Assembly (NCBI GenBank): GCA_039090855.1
Contig: CM076999.1
Location: 110,917,072 to 110,981,071, forward strand
DNA length: 64,000 nt
Direction of reading: 5' to 3'
Source of the DNA: Macrothele yani
Lineage: Eukaryota; Arthropoda; Arachnida; Araneae; Macrothelidae
The notes beneath the pieces are model-generated. The model searched no databases and was not told the origin of the DNA. It was given only the letters and a program-made list of their open reading frames with translations. Positions within the stretch are counted from its first letter, which is position 1. The number at the start of each line of letters is the position of its first letter. The translations under genes were made by a program, and so were the position numbers. Positions 22,871 through 34,994 of this stretch are shown here, in pieces.

Positions 22871-23102
22871 CTTCAAATTTCCGTTGCGACACGTGCGTCA
22901 TCCATGAGGTAGGTACGTCATATCTATTTATCTCCCCCTCAGAACAGTGGGTGCCCGATATCGTAGGTTATATCGGGTCAGCCGACTAACCATGCTTGAA
23001 GAAACTCTGTGTAGAGGACGGAATTCTGATTAAGAGAACACATATCTTCTTCCACACGTTGTTTGGAATTCGTTTACGCTCCCGAACGTAAATAAATTCC
23101 AG

Positions 23103-25950
23103 GCAATGAGTGGAAGAAGCAACACACGTTTTTCGAAGCACCAAAGAAGGAATTCTCATTCACTCCAGACGATGTGGAGAAGAAGCATCACACATTTTTC
23201 GAAGCGAAGAAGGAATTATTATTCATTCTAGACGATGTGTGGAAGAAGCATCACACATTTTTCGAAGCACCGAAGAAAGAATTCTCATGAATTCTAGACG
23301 ATGTGGGGAAGAAGCATCACACATTTTTCGAAGCGAAGAAGGAATTCTCATTAATTCCAGACGACGTGTGGAAGAAGCATCACACATTTTTCGAAGCACC
23401 GAAGAAAGAATTGTCATGAATTCTAGACGATGTGGGGAAGAAGCATCACACATTTTTCGAAGGGAAGAAGGAATTCTCATTCATTCCAGACGACGTGTGG
23501 AAGAAGCATCACACATTTTTCGAAGCACCGAAGAAGGAATTATCATTCATTCTAGACGATGTGTGGAAGAAGCATCACACATTTTTCGAAGCGAAGAAGG
23601 AATTCTCATTAATTACAGACGACGTGTGGAAGAAGCATCACACATTTTTCGAAGCACCGAAGAAAGAATTCTCATGAATTCTAAACGATGTGGGGAAGAA
23701 GCATCACAAATTTTTCGAAGCACCAAAGAAGGAATTCTCATTCACTCCAGACGATGTGGAGAAGAAGCATCACACATTTTTCGAAGCGAAGAAGGAATTA
23801 TCATTCATTCTAGACGATGTGTGGAAGAAGCATCACACATTTTTCGAAGCGAAGGAATACTCATTAATTCTAGACGATGTTGGGAAGAAGCATCACACAT
23901 TTTTCGAAGCGAAGAAGGAATTCTCATTAATTACAGACGATATGGAGAAGAAGCATCATACATTTTTCAAAGCGAAGAAGGAATTCTCATGAATTCTAAA
24001 CGATGTGGGGGAAAAGCATCACACATTTTTCGAAGCACCAAAGAAGGAATTCTCATTCACTCCAGACGATGTGGAGAAGAAGCATCACACATTTTTCGAA
24101 GCGAAGAAGGAATTATCATTCATTCTAGACGATGTGTGGAAGAAGCATCACACATTTTTCGAAGCGAAGGAATTCTCATTAATTCTAGACGATGTGTGGA
24201 AGAAGCATCACACATTTTTCGAAGCGAAGGAATTCTCATTAATTCTAGACGATGTGTGGAAGAAGCATCACACATTTTTCGAAGCACCGAAGAAAGAATT
24301 CTCATGAATTCTAGACGATGTGGGGAAGAAGCATCACACATTTTTCGAAGCACCGAAGAAGGAATTCTCATTAATTCCAGACGATATGGAGAAGAAGCAT
24401 CATACATTTTTCAAAGCGAAGAAGGAATTCTCATTCATTCTAGACGACATGTGGAAGAAGCATCACACATTTTTCGTAGCGAAGAAGGAATTCTCATTAA
24501 TTCTAGACGACATGTGGAAGAAGCATCACACATATTTCGAAGCGAAGAAGGAATTCTCATTCATTCTAGACGACATGTGGAAGAAGCATCACACATTTTT
24601 CGAAGCGAAAAAGGAATTCTCATGAATTCCAGACGATGAGTGGAAGAAGCATCACACATTTTTCGAAGCGAAGAAGTAATTCTCATTAATTCTAGACGAC
24701 ATGTGGAAGAAGCATCACACATTTTTCGAAGCGAAGAAGGAATTCTCATTAATTCCAGACGATATGGAGAAGAAGCATCTCACACTTTTCGAAGCGAAGA
24801 AGGAATTCTCATTAATTCCAGACGATGAGTGGAAGAAGCATCACACATTTTTCGAAGCGAAGAATAAATTCTCATTAATTCTAGATGACATGTGGAAGAA
24901 GCATCACACATTTTTCGAAGCACCGAAGAAAGAATTCTCATGAATTCCAGACGATGTGGGGAAGAAGCATCACACATTTTTCGAAGCGGAGAAGGAATTC
25001 TCAATAATTCCAGACGGCGTGTGGAAGAAGCATCACACATTTTCCGAAGCACCGAAGAAGGAATTCCCATGAATTCCAGACGATATGGAGAAGAAGCATC
25101 ACACATTTTTCGAAGCGAAGTAGGAATTCTCATTAATTCCAGACGACGTGTGGAAGAAGCATCACACATTTTTCGAAGCATCAAAGACAAAGAAGGAATT
25201 CCCATGAATTCCAGACGATATGGAGAAGAAGCATCACACATTTTTTGAAGCGAAGAAGGAATTCTCATTAATTCCAGACGACGTGTGGAAGAAGCATCAC
25301 ACATTTTTCGAAGCGAAGAAGTAATTCTCATTCATTCCAAACGATGCGGGGAAGAAGCATCACACCTTTTTCGAAACGGAGAAGGAATTCTCATTAATTT
25401 TAGACTATGTATGGAACAAAGTCAAGCATTTTTCGAACCACTGAGGAAGAAATTCTAATTAATTCCATACGATGTGTGGAAGAAGCATCACACATTTTCC
25501 GAAACGGAGAAGGAATTCTAAAAAAATTCAGACGATGTGGGGAACAAGCGTCACACATTTTTCGAACAACTGAAGAAGAAATTCCAATTAATTCCAAAGG
25601 ATTTGTGGAAGAAGCGTCACACAGTTTTCGAACCACTGAAAGAAGAAATTCTAATTAATGCCGAACGATGTGTGGAAGATGCATCATAGATTTTTAGAAT
25701 AAAAGAAGAAGAAATTTTCATTAATTCAAGACAATGTGTGGAAGAAGCATCACACATTTTTCAAGCGCTGAAAAAAGAATTCTAATTAATTCCACACGAT
25801 GAGTGGAAGAAGCAGCACACATATTCTGAAGCACCGAAGAAGGAATTCTCGTTAATACCCGTTAATACCAGACGATGTGTTGAAGAAGCACTACACATTT
25901 TTCGAATCACTGAAGATGAAATTCTCAGTACTTCCAGACGATGAGCGGAA
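23103..25950. repeat. 63-bp minisatellite, about 42 units
   Basis: The unit reads GATGTGTGGAAGAAGCATC, ACACATTTTTCGAAGCG, AAGAAGGAATTCTCATTAA, TTCTAGAC. Length variants are 60, 63, 66 and rarely 72 bp, differing by GAA/ACC-type triplets. Because lengths are multiples of three, several frames on both strands stay open, the longest being 509 codons at 23,110-24,639. Units become more degenerate after 25,380. Sense and antisense frames are equally open and no start context or exon signal is seen, so I treat it as non-coding. Confidence 0.85.
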
Positions 25951-25962
25951 GAAGCAACGTCT

Positions 25963-26249
25963 GGACTAAAAGAGACGTGCAAAGACTGCAGACAACTCAA
26001 AGTGGTATGGAGAGATGCATGCTTGGTGTAACCAGGAAAGATAAGAAGAGGAACTGATGGATAAGGAAAATTACAAAAGTGGACGACATCATAATCAGAG
26101 TAAAATCACTGAAATGGCAATGGACTGGATATGTTGCCAGAAGAACGGATCACCGATGGACAACCGAAATTTTAGACTGGATTCCGAGGGACAGGAATAG
26201 ACCCAGAAGAAGACCCTATAGGAGATGGAAGGATGAAATTCGAAAGCAT
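25963..26249 (+). mobile_element. RTE-like LINE internal fragment
   Basis: Matches the LINE coding region from the WTLTKRD segment to about the DEIRK segment. It carries a nonsense mutation (NSWI region reads AACTGATGG) and moderate divergence. It is truncated on both sides, the right side being the Tc1 element at 26,257. Confidence 0.85.
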
Positions 26250-26256
26250 TTATATA

Positions 26257-27476
26257 CACTGAGTGGCCACTTTATTATGACCACCCCCTCAGTACTTCGT
26301 TGGGCCACCTTTTGCCTTTAATACTGCGTAGATTATTCGGGCATGGACACCACGAGATGTTGATAGGTGGTTTGTGGAATCTGAGACCATGCTTGATGAA
26401 CAACACTTTCCAGGAATATGAGATTGCAGGGTTGTGGATCCAGCTGTCTGATAGCTCGTTCAACCTCATCCCACAAACTCTCAATAAGGTTGAGATCTTT
26501 AGATTGTGGGGGCCACCTAAGCAAAGTAAACTCACCGGCATGTTCCTGAAACCAATCCTGTACAATACGAGCACTATGGCAGGACGCATTATGTTGTTGA
26601 AAGTAGCCATCGCCATTGGGATAAACCATCCACATGACAGGATGCACTTGGTCCGCAACGATGTTTAGATATGATGTGCCAGTCAGACGTTGATCAACAC
26701 AAATTAAAGGGCCCAAAGTATGACAGGAAAACATTCCCCAAACCATAACGTTGCCTCCACTAGCTTGAAGGGCTGTAGTAATGTATTTGGGGTCCATGCT
26801 TTCGTGCTGTTTCCGCCAAATTCTCACTCGGGCATCGGCATGGTGCAACTGAAAACGTGATTCATCGGACCACATAATTTGTTTCCAATTATCGACTGTC
26901 CAATCCTTGTGCTCCTGTGCGAACTGGAGACATTTTCTCTTGTTAACTGCAGACAACAAAGGTGTTCGAACAGGCCTTCGGCTGGCATATCCCATCCGAT
27001 GCAATGTACGGCGAACAGTGCGTGCAGAGGTCATTTGAGGGGTATCCTTGATTAAGATGGTCTGTAATTTGCAGCACTGTTGCCCTTCTGTTGTCTGTTA
27101 CCAGTCTGGACACTCTCCGTTCCGCCCGAGCAGTCACTAGTCGATGACGACCACACGTTGCACGTAGAGACCCAGCTTTTTGGCTGACAGTCCAGTCTTT
27201 AAACACTTTAACAACAGCTGCTCTGGAACATTTCACGAATGCGGCGGTTTCGGTGATACTCGCTCCATGGCTCCGAGCTCCTACAATCATCCCACGTTGA
27301 AAGTCCGTCAAATCGCGTTTTTTACCCATCTCGTCACCCAAAAATCGCTTCTACTACTGTCGCAAGCACTAAGCTTTCCCTTTTACACTAGCCTTGCCCT
27401 TTGGCGGCAACAGCGTGCAGCCATAGCTCATTTGCTTAAAACTGTCAAGTGGTCATAATAAAGTGGCCACTCGGTG
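26257..27476 (-). mobile_element. Tc1-like transposon, complete but dead
   Basis: Terminal inverted repeats CACTGAGTGGCCACTTTA and TAAAGTGGCCACTCGGTG enclose 1,220 bp and are flanked by TA on both sides, the classic Tc1/mariner target duplication. A transposase pseudogene lies on the minus strand. Confidence 0.92.
26333..27341 (-). pseudogene. Tc1-like transposase, frameshifted, catalytic Asp lost
   Basis: The N-terminal part (27,341 down to about 27,040) has the HTH segment KKRDLTDFQRGMIVGA and SRAAVVKVFKDW. A frame change near 27,045 joins it to the 233-codon C-terminal part starting TSARTVRRTLHRMGYASRRP. Catalytic motifs are WSDESRF (first Asp kept), QQHNASCH (His replaces the second Asp) and LNLIESLWDE (Glu kept). 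The spacing between second and third positions is 36 residues by my count. Besides the frameshift, the Asp-to-His change alone should abolish cleavage. The enzyme would have excised and integrated the element at TA sites. Confidence 0.9.
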
Positions 27477-27478
27477 TA

Positions 27479-28560
27479 TATATAAAAAAAGAGTCCCTTC
27501 CAACAACGCCCGGCAGAGAAGAATTCTCAGAAAAACAAAAAAAAACAAAATGGCGCATATTTAAAGGGACCCGAAAACAGGAGCAATAAAAAAAATTGCC
27601 TACAAGCAGGGAAAATAAGCAAATAATGTAGAAAATTTTGAAAATGCTGAGCTTTGGCTTTATCAAGGACCAGCAAAGCACAACATTAACTCATCTCTAC
27701 AAAGACCTAGTTGAACATGGGTTTCTGCTATGTTACATATGCATATAAAGTACTAATGACACCCACAAAATTAGGAAACACCTTCTAAACCAAGAAAAGG
27801 TAAAAATTAAATTTAACAATGCATTTATTACATACATGGCCCAACCCACAACGACCCGTCGTCAACAAATTTAGGAAAAACTCATAGAGAGCCAAATTTA
27901 AAAAATAAAATAATGTCTATCATTGCCGGGAGACACGTTGAGACTTTATAGAAGAGAGCTAAAAAGTTGCAATACATGTACACAATATTTAAAAATGCTT
28001 TACTTGAAGGTACAAACTCAACAAAAAGTTTCTTCCCCCAACACACAAAGTTCATGGCTGCAGAGCCACGAGGCCCTTCAACGAGACGCATGCTACCAGA
28101 ACAGTCAACAAGGAAACAAAAGCCAAAGAAAGAACTCCAATCCTTTTAAATAAAGTAATTACACTAGTGTGTTGAAATAAAATTAAAAGAACAAAAACGA
28201 ATGTCAGCAATATCAAAAACGAGAAAAAAAAACCCAAAAAGGATTAAACAGAAATTTTAAAACTAAACAACTTACCAAGGAGACAAGCACAGCAAAAGAT
28301 CTCCAAGGAAGGGCCAAAAATGGCATAGCAGAAACCCATGTTCAACTAGGTTTTTGCAGAGATGAGTTAATGTTGTGTTTTTGCTGGTTCTTGATAAAGC
28401 CAAAGCTCAGCATTTTCAAAATTTTCGGCATTTTTTGATTATTTTACCTGCTTTTATGTATTGAAATTTTGTTTTGCTCCTGTAATTTGGCTCTCTTTAA
28501 ATATGCGTCATGATGTTTTGGTGGTTATACATATATATATAGAGATATAAATATATTGTT
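27479..28560. mobile_element. Penelope-related element bounded by 0.25-kb inverted repeats
   Basis: The segments 27,510-27,740 and 28,310-28,550 are inverted copies of each other, containing GCTGAGCTTTGGCTTTATCA, CCTAGTTGAACATGGGTTTC and GGCGCATATTTAAAG-like sequence. The same landmark is present in diverged form in the Penelope-like copies at 29,690 and 51,360. The interior shows no RT. It is probably a terminal-repeat dimer of a related Penelope family. Confidence 0.6.
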
Positions 28561-28581
28561 GAAAGATAATATCTTATTTTC

Positions 28582-28585
<4 letters not shown>

Positions 28586-28621
<36 letters not shown>
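28586..28621. repeat. (TA)n tract
   Basis: Directly abuts the 5'-truncated LINE that starts at 28,622. Confidence 0.95.
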
Positions 28622-28624
<3 letters not shown>

Positions 28625-29056
28625 CCAGTGCTTACGTATGGTGCAGAGACGTGGACCTTAACTAAAAGAGACATACAAAGGCTGCAGACAACTCAAAGTA
28701 GCATGGAGAGGTGCATGCTTGGTGTAACCAGGAGAGATAAGAAGAGGAACTCGTGGATCCGAAAAATGACGAGAGTGGAAGACATCATGATCAGAGTTAA
28801 ATCCCTGAAATGGCAATGGGCTGGACATACTGCCAGAAGAACAGACCATCGATGGACAGCCGAAATTTTAGATTGGATTCCAAGGGATAGGAAAAGACCC
28901 AGAAGAAGACCACATGGAAGATGGGTGGATGAAATTCGAAAGTATGCGGGAGTGACATGGAGGAGACTGGCACAAGACAGACCGTTGTGGAGGAAACTTG
29001 GGGAGACCTTCGTCCAGCAGTGGATTGATAATGGTTGACAATGATGATGATGATGA
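28622..29056 (+). mobile_element. 5'-truncated RTE-like LINE
   Basis: Begins in the LPVLTYGAETWTL segment directly after (TA)n and runs in an open frame to the stop at 29,036-29,038, then the (GAT)n tail and ATATATTTT. It retains only the last about 137 codons of the protein. Confidence 0.92.
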
Positions 29057-29251
29057 TATATTTTAAACCAAGCTTTGGCAGCGAACAAAAAAAAATTTTT
29101 CATATAAAAAACAGATTTTCTGGAAACCCAAACGCGCACAAGCAGCAGAGAAGAATTCTCAGAAACAACACTTACTACAAGCAAATGCAATTTCAACAGT
29201 ATCCAAATTTTGTTGGCTACTGTTAAAATTGCATCTGCTTGGAGTAAGTAC
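29057..29251. other. Penelope-related remnant
   Basis: Contains GCAGAGAAGAATTCTCAGAAA, also present near 27,515, so probably part of the same inverted-repeat element displaced by the LINE insertion. No coding region. Confidence 0.4.
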
Positions 29252-29402
29252 ATATCATCATCATCATCATCATTGTCAACCATTATCAATCTACTGTTGG
29301 ACGTAGGTCTCCCCAAGTTTCCTCCACAACGGTCTGTCTTCTCTTGTCATTTTTCGGATCCACGAGTTCCTCTTTCTTATCTCTCCTGGTTAGACCAAGC
29401 AT
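29252..29402 (-). mobile_element. RTE-like LINE 3' tip with internal deletion
   Basis: The antisense (ATC)n tail and the antisense LINE end are followed abruptly, after GGTCTGTCTT, by the antisense KMTRV/SWIRK region. A segment of about 260 bp between them is missing. Confidence 0.85.
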
Positions 29403-30829
29403 ATATATATAATATATACTTAAGAGCAAAACTGAAGACTAAGGAAAAACTTTAGAATTTAAAACGAAGGTTGCAAAATAACCTGAAAATCAAAACGCGC
29501 AACGCAGCAGTTTTGAAAAATTCAGAATTCACATTCTATAAAGAAGATACCTAAGCAAAAAAATACATATATAATTTTGACTCACACCTAGTACAACATA
29601 GAAAGGGTTATGTATCTACCTGTGTGAGTAAAAGGAGAAAAGATAAAAAAATAAAATAAAACAACTGAATGTAGAAGGTGTCGAGAATACTGAGCCTTGG
29701 CTTTATCAAGGACCAGCAAAAACTCTGCATTTCCTCACTTCCACAAAGACCTAGTTGGAAATGGGTTTCTGCAAGGCCATAGATGCAAGTAACATTCCCA
29801 CCTAAAATAGTTTAAAAAATATATATAAGTCATGTCCTCCGTAGAGTTGCATGACCTAGAACTAGTTAACAATTTCGCTTGCATCCATTAACCTTCCTGG
29901 CCCGACCCATGCTCTTCATCTGTTACTATTAAACAGAGAGAAGAAGATTAAAGAGAACTCAAGCTGTGAAAGTGACATAATAATTAGAAATGATTCCAAG
30001 TTCGTTTGAGAGAGAATTTAAACCTGAAAATCAATGCAAAAGAAATCCAAATTTTACATTGCAATTAAAAAAAAGAAATGTTAATTTTTAACGAACAGAT
30101 TTTTTGAAAGAAAACTTGAGTCTAAAACCCCCTACTCTACAACTTATGACAGCACGAAAACGAGAATAAGTTAAAGATAATAATTAACTAAAGAAAACTT
30201 TGTGAAAGTTATATACCTTAAACAGTTAGTTGCAATATGTACAAAGTATTTCAGCAGTGCTTTAAGTGCATAATTAATTAGTTATTAAGAACTTAACTAC
30301 TTTGAAAAAACAGCGCATAGACAGCGCATAGAAAAGGAACAAGCTTAGCCATCTTCTGTTCCTAGGTACCCCAAAAGACGCTCAAAGTTACAAAGAAAAG
30401 AAAGAGATAAAACCCGCAAAAATGTTAACAGACAAACCAATGCCTAAAAGCTGAAAAGCTAAAAAACGACAGAGAAAAAGTACATGAAGTACAAACATTG
30501 AACTTATAAAACCTAGAACCCAAAAACAAGGAAGAGAGCTTACCTCTTGTGTGACAAAAACTTTTCTCCTCACAAGAGAAGAACATGGCTGACCTCTTCC
30601 GCCACTCCCTAGACGCTGGGGGGCAGTGAGGGTGGGGCTGATGGCCTCCTCATACAGCAAGAAACCAACGCGCGGAGATTTTAACCACAGAAAATAATAT
30701 ATAAACTTAAGACTGTGGATCTGTATGATCAGAAAGAGCAGAATTAACTCTCCAGAATACATGAGAAATATTATAAAATACACGAGCAGTTTATTTAATA
30801 ATCTTTGCATGTATTAAATCACCTTAGTG

Positions 30830-31893
30830 AGCTTCTATAGATTAATCAGAATCTTATTAATTTTAATGTTGGTTTTACTATTTTTAGTATAGCTATCCTA
30901 GTGATGAATAACTAGTTTTCTTTTTTATTTGTTTTTATTTTCTTTTATAAACAGATTTTTAAGCTTTTTTTGTGATTTTGTTTATATTATTTAATTTTTT
31001 GTTTTAATAGGACCGTCATATCCATAGCACTAAGGTTCCTTTAGGTAGTTAATAGGCATCCTCTAGCCAACTTCCTTACGGCTTTGATTGGTCAGAATCA
31101 TATTATTAACTGTGTAGAAAATTAAAGCAGATCTGCCAACCTTACTCTATTATTCAGAATAATTTTTCTTAAAGTTCTTTTGATGAAAGAAGAAGGAATT
31201 TCGTTCTCTAGAAAACTTTCTAATAGTATATTAATGTGGTAATTGAAGTCCAAATTGTTGCTGCAAATTCTTGAAATTCTTAGGACCTGAGAAATTAGTA
31301 CATTCTCAATTACTTTGGTTGAAATGTTATTATTCCAGTGTAGATATTTAATTACTTTGAAAGGAAAATTAACTCTTTTATCAAAGAGGCTAATAGATGG
31401 GTTACCTCTGTTGAGCTTAATGCTTAAGTCTAGGAACTCAAGTTCCTGATTACTGTGGTTGGTTTTACATAAGTTAAGAGAGCTAGGATAGATATTATCA
31501 AAATCACTCTCTATAACTTCTGAATTATTGATACACAGCAGATCATCAATATATCTAAAAGTGTAAAGGTAGTTATCTGAGCAAGGTGGGGTGATTTTTA
31601 ATGAATTTATATTCCTTAAAGAACAGGAATAGATTAGCGATATTCGTGGACGTTGATGTTCCCATTGGAATACCGTTCACTTGCTTATAGAGAGTATTAT
31701 TATATAAGATATGGTTATTTTTTTATGCAGCAATTGAGATAAGAGTTCCAAGTTCCTACATCAACAAATTGGTTAAGTTTAAATTCTGCATACAGCTCTT
31801 TAAAGGTAGTGATTATATCTGATAGAGGCAGATTAGTATATAGGTTTTCAAAATCATAACTATTAATATCTAGGGGACAAACTTTGAGTATAT
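30830..31893 (-). pseudogene. Penelope-type reverse transcriptase, C-terminal half
   Basis: The minus-strand sequence encodes the RT palm from DINSYDFENLYTNLP through the QVNGIP-GTS motif to the RYIDDLLC catalytic motif near 31,545 and downstream thumb. Frame breaks occur around 31,600-31,730, and GIPMG reads GIPIG here. It is not capable of producing an enzyme. Confidence 0.75.
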
Positions 31894-32146
31894 AAATAAA
31901 CTGCTCGTGTATTTTATAATATTTCTCATGTATTCTGGAGAGTTAATTCTGCTCTTTCTGATCATACAGATCCACAGTCTTAAGTTTATATATTATTTTC
32001 TCTGGTTAAAATCTCCGCGCGTTGGTTTCTTGCTGTATGAGGAGGCCATCAGCCCCACCCTCACTGCCCCCCAGCGTCTAGGGAGTGGCGGAAGAGGTCA
32101 GCCATGTTCTTCTCTTGTGAGGAGAAAAGTTTTTGTCACACAAGAG

Positions 32147-32239
32147 GTAAGCTCTCTTCCTTGTTTTTGGGTTCTAGGTTTTATAAGTTCAATGTTTGTA
32201 CTTCATGTACTTTTTCTCTGTCGTTTTTTAGCTTTTCAG
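32147..32239 (+). promoter_or_regulatory. candidate intron in the Penelope terminal repeat
   Basis: AAGAG followed by GTAAGC (donor) and, 93 bp on, a T-rich tract with TTTAGCTTTTCAG (acceptor). It is conserved in all three copies of the arm (also minus strand near 30,560 and 52,220). Penelope-family elements with introns are known; splicing here is inferred only. Confidence 0.4.
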
Positions 32240-33151
32240 CTTTTAGGCATTGGTTTGTCTGTTAACATTTTTGCGGGTTTTATCTCTTTCTTTTCTTTGT
32301 AACTTTGAGCGTCTTTTGGGGTACCTAGGAACAGAAGATGGCTAAGCTTGTTCCTTTTCTATGCGCTGTCTATGCGCTGTTTTTTCAAAGTAGTTAAGTT
32401 CTTAATAACTAATTAATTATGCACTTAAAGCACTGCTGAAATACTTTGTACATATTGCAACTAACTGTTTAAGGTATATAACTTTCACAAAGTTTTCTTT
32501 AGTTAATTATTATCTTTAACTTATTCTCGTTTTCGTGCTGTCATAAGTTGTAGAGTAGGGGGTTTTAGACTCAAGTTTTCTTTCAAAAATCTGTTCGTTA
32601 AAAATTAACATTTCCTTTTTTAATTGCAATGTAAAATTTGGATTTCTTTTGCATTGATTTTCAGGTTTAAATTCTCTCTCAAACGAACTTGGAATCATTT
32701 CTAATTATTATGTCACTCTCACAGCTTGAGTTCTCTTTAATCTTCTTCTCTCTGTTTAATAGTAACAGATGAAGAGCATGGGTCGGGCCAGGAAGGTTAA
32801 TGGATGCAAGCGAAATTGTTAACTAGTGCTAGGTCATGCAACTCTACGGAGGACATGACTTATATATATTTTTTAAACTATTTTAGGTGGGAATGTTACT
32901 TGCATCTATGGCCTTGCAGAAACCCATTTCCAACTAGGTCTTTGTGGAAGTGAGAAAATGCAGAGTTTTTGCTGGTCCTTGATAAAGCCAAGGCTCAGTA
33001 TTCTCGACACCTTCTACATTCAGTTGTTTTATTTTATTTTTTTATCTTTTCTCCTTTTACTCACACAGGTAGATACATAACCTTTTCTATGTTGTACTAG
33101 GTGTGAGTCAAAATTATATATGTATTTTTTTGCTTAGGTATCTTCTTTATA

Positions 33152-33153
<2 letters not shown>

Positions 33154-33206
<53 letters not shown>
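33154..33206. repeat. (TA)n tract
   Basis: Lies between Penelope copy A and the next LINE. Confidence 0.95.
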
Positions 33207-33210
<4 letters not shown>

Positions 33211-34637
33211 GAAGAAGCAAGTGGAGAAATTGAAACAGTACTCGCCCAAATTTTCACTCGATGCCTTAATGAAGGGAAGATTCCTGAGGATTGGAACAAT
33301 GCTACAATGATCCTGCTACATAAAAAGGGTGACATTGAGGATCTCAGGAACTACAGACCTATCAGCCTCCTATCAGTGGTTTATAAAATCTTCACTAAAG
33401 TTCTTTCACACCGCTTGAAGGTAACACTGGACATGGCTCAACCGAGAGAACAAGCTGGATTCAGGAGTGGCTACAGCACAATAGATCATATCCACGTACT
33501 GAGAGAACTAATTGAAAGAGCGAGGGAATATGAACTTCCATTGTGCATGGCTTTTATCGATTATGAAAAAGCCTTTGATTCGGTGAAACCATCAGCAGTT
33601 ACCACGGCTCTGAAATCCTGCGGTATTGAAGATGCATACATTAATATTATTAATAACATCTATGAAAATGCAAGTGCAAAGATTCGGCTGTTTGAAAATA
33701 CAACACACATAAAAATTGGAAAGGGAGTGAGACAAGGTGACACCATATCTCCGAAGCTCTTTAATGCCACATTGGAAAATGTCTTTCAATCACTGAACTG
33801 GGAAAACAAAGGGATAAAGATTAATGGAGATTATCTAACCCACCTTCGTTTTGCTGATGACGTAGTCATTTTTGCAACTACCCCATCAGAGCTGCAGAGT
33901 ATGATCCAGGAACTTGCTGACAAGAGTAAAGAAGTGGGATTAAAAATGAACTTTCAGAAGACAAAAGTGATGTTCAATGCTTTTACAAGAAATGAAGATT
34001 TATCGATTGATGGAGAAAAACTGGAGATAACAGATACGTATGTTTATCTTGGACAGCAGATATCAAGTGAGGGTCACATTGATGAAGAAATTAATCGGCG
34101 TACAAAACTTGCCTGGAGAGCTTTTGGAAGAAACAGCATAATTTTCAAGAGCAATATGCCATTATGTCTTAAAAGAAAAGTGTTTGATCAATGCATCCTT
34201 CCAGTGCTTACGTATGGTGCAGAGACGTGGACCTTAACTAAAAGAGACATACAAAGGCTGCAGACAACTCAAAGTAGCATGGAGAGGTGCATGCTTGGTA
34301 TAACCAGGAGAGATAAGAAGAGGAACTCGTGGATCCGAAAAATGACGAGAGTGGAAGACATCATGATCAGAGTTAAATCCCTGAAATGGCAATGTGCTGG
34401 ACATACTGCCAGAAGGACAGACCATAGATGAACAGCCGAAATTTTAGATTGGATTCCAAGGGACAGGAAAAGACCCAGAAAAAGACCACATGGGAGATGG
34501 GTGGATGAAATTCGTAAATATGCGGGAGTGACATGGAGGAGACTGGCACAAGACAGACCGTTGTGGAGGAAACTTGGGGAGACCTTCGTCCAGCAGTGGA
34601 TTGATAATGGTTGACAATGATGATGATGATGATGATA
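33211..34637 (+). mobile_element. 5'-truncated RTE-like LINE with one nonsense codon
   Basis: It starts in the QEASGEIE region and covers the whole RT with AFIDYEKAFD and LRFADDVV intact. The frame is open from 33,307 to 34,431. A Trp codon of the TDHRW segment has become TGA at 34,429-34,431; the remaining about 60 codons and (GAT)n tail follow. It belongs to the LENVFQSLNWEN subtype, unlike the full-length copies (LEGVFQSLSWEN). Endonuclease and 5' UTR are missing, so it is not autonomous. Confidence 0.92.
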
Positions 34638-34677
34638 TATATATCTTCTTTCACACGTTGTTTATAGATAGATAGAT

Positions 34678-34994
34678 AGGTAAGAAGAGGAACTCGTGGA
34701 TTAGGAAATTGGCAAGAGTGAAGGACATCATGATCAGAGAGTAAAATCCCTGAAATGGCAATGGACTTGACATATTGCCAGAAGGACGGAAAATGGATGG
34801 ACAACCAAAGTTTGAGACTGGATTCGAAGAGAAGGAAAAGACCCAGAAGAAGACCACGTGGGAGATGGGTGGATGCAATTCAGAAGCATACGGGAGTGAC
34901 ATGGAGGAGACTGGTCGAAGGCAGACCGTTGTGGAAGGAACTTGGGGAGACCTTCATCCATCAGTGGATTGATAATGGCCGACAACGATGATGA
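34678..34994 (+). mobile_element. diverged RTE-like LINE tail
   Basis: Begins AAGAAGAGGAACTCGTGG and ends in a degenerate GAC/GAT tail. It differs from the neighbours at many sites and shows small indels, indicating an older insertion. Confidence 0.85.

Larger units (their letters stand above)
29413..33157 (-). mobile_element. Penelope-like element with giant inverted arms, copy A
   Basis: Arms 29,532-30,795 and 31,895-33,157 are near-identical inverted copies of about 1.26 kb. They carry TCTATAAAGAAGATACCTAA, GGCTTTATCAAGGACCAGC and a 130-140 codon open frame. Between them about 1.1 kb of minus-strand reverse transcriptase remains, matching 52,500-53,580 of copy B and cut off inside the DINSYDFENLYTNLP motif. 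At 29,413-29,450 there is also a piece of the 5' coding region. Penelope-like elements are known for tandem or inverted pseudo-LTR arrangements; this copy lacks the N-terminal half of its RT. Confidence 0.8.

Noticed and set aside
23110..24639. 509-codon open frame as a repetitive protein gene
   Set aside because: It is produced by a 63-bp minisatellite with triplet length changes; other frames and the antisense are similarly open.
23223..25331. Antisense frames with RKMCDASS repeats
   Set aside because: Reverse complement of the minisatellite; no independent support.
28460..28560. Hammerhead core in the Penelope-related inverted repeat
   Set aside because: Only a CTTGATAAAGCC-like sequence is present; no CTGATGA or GAAA core.
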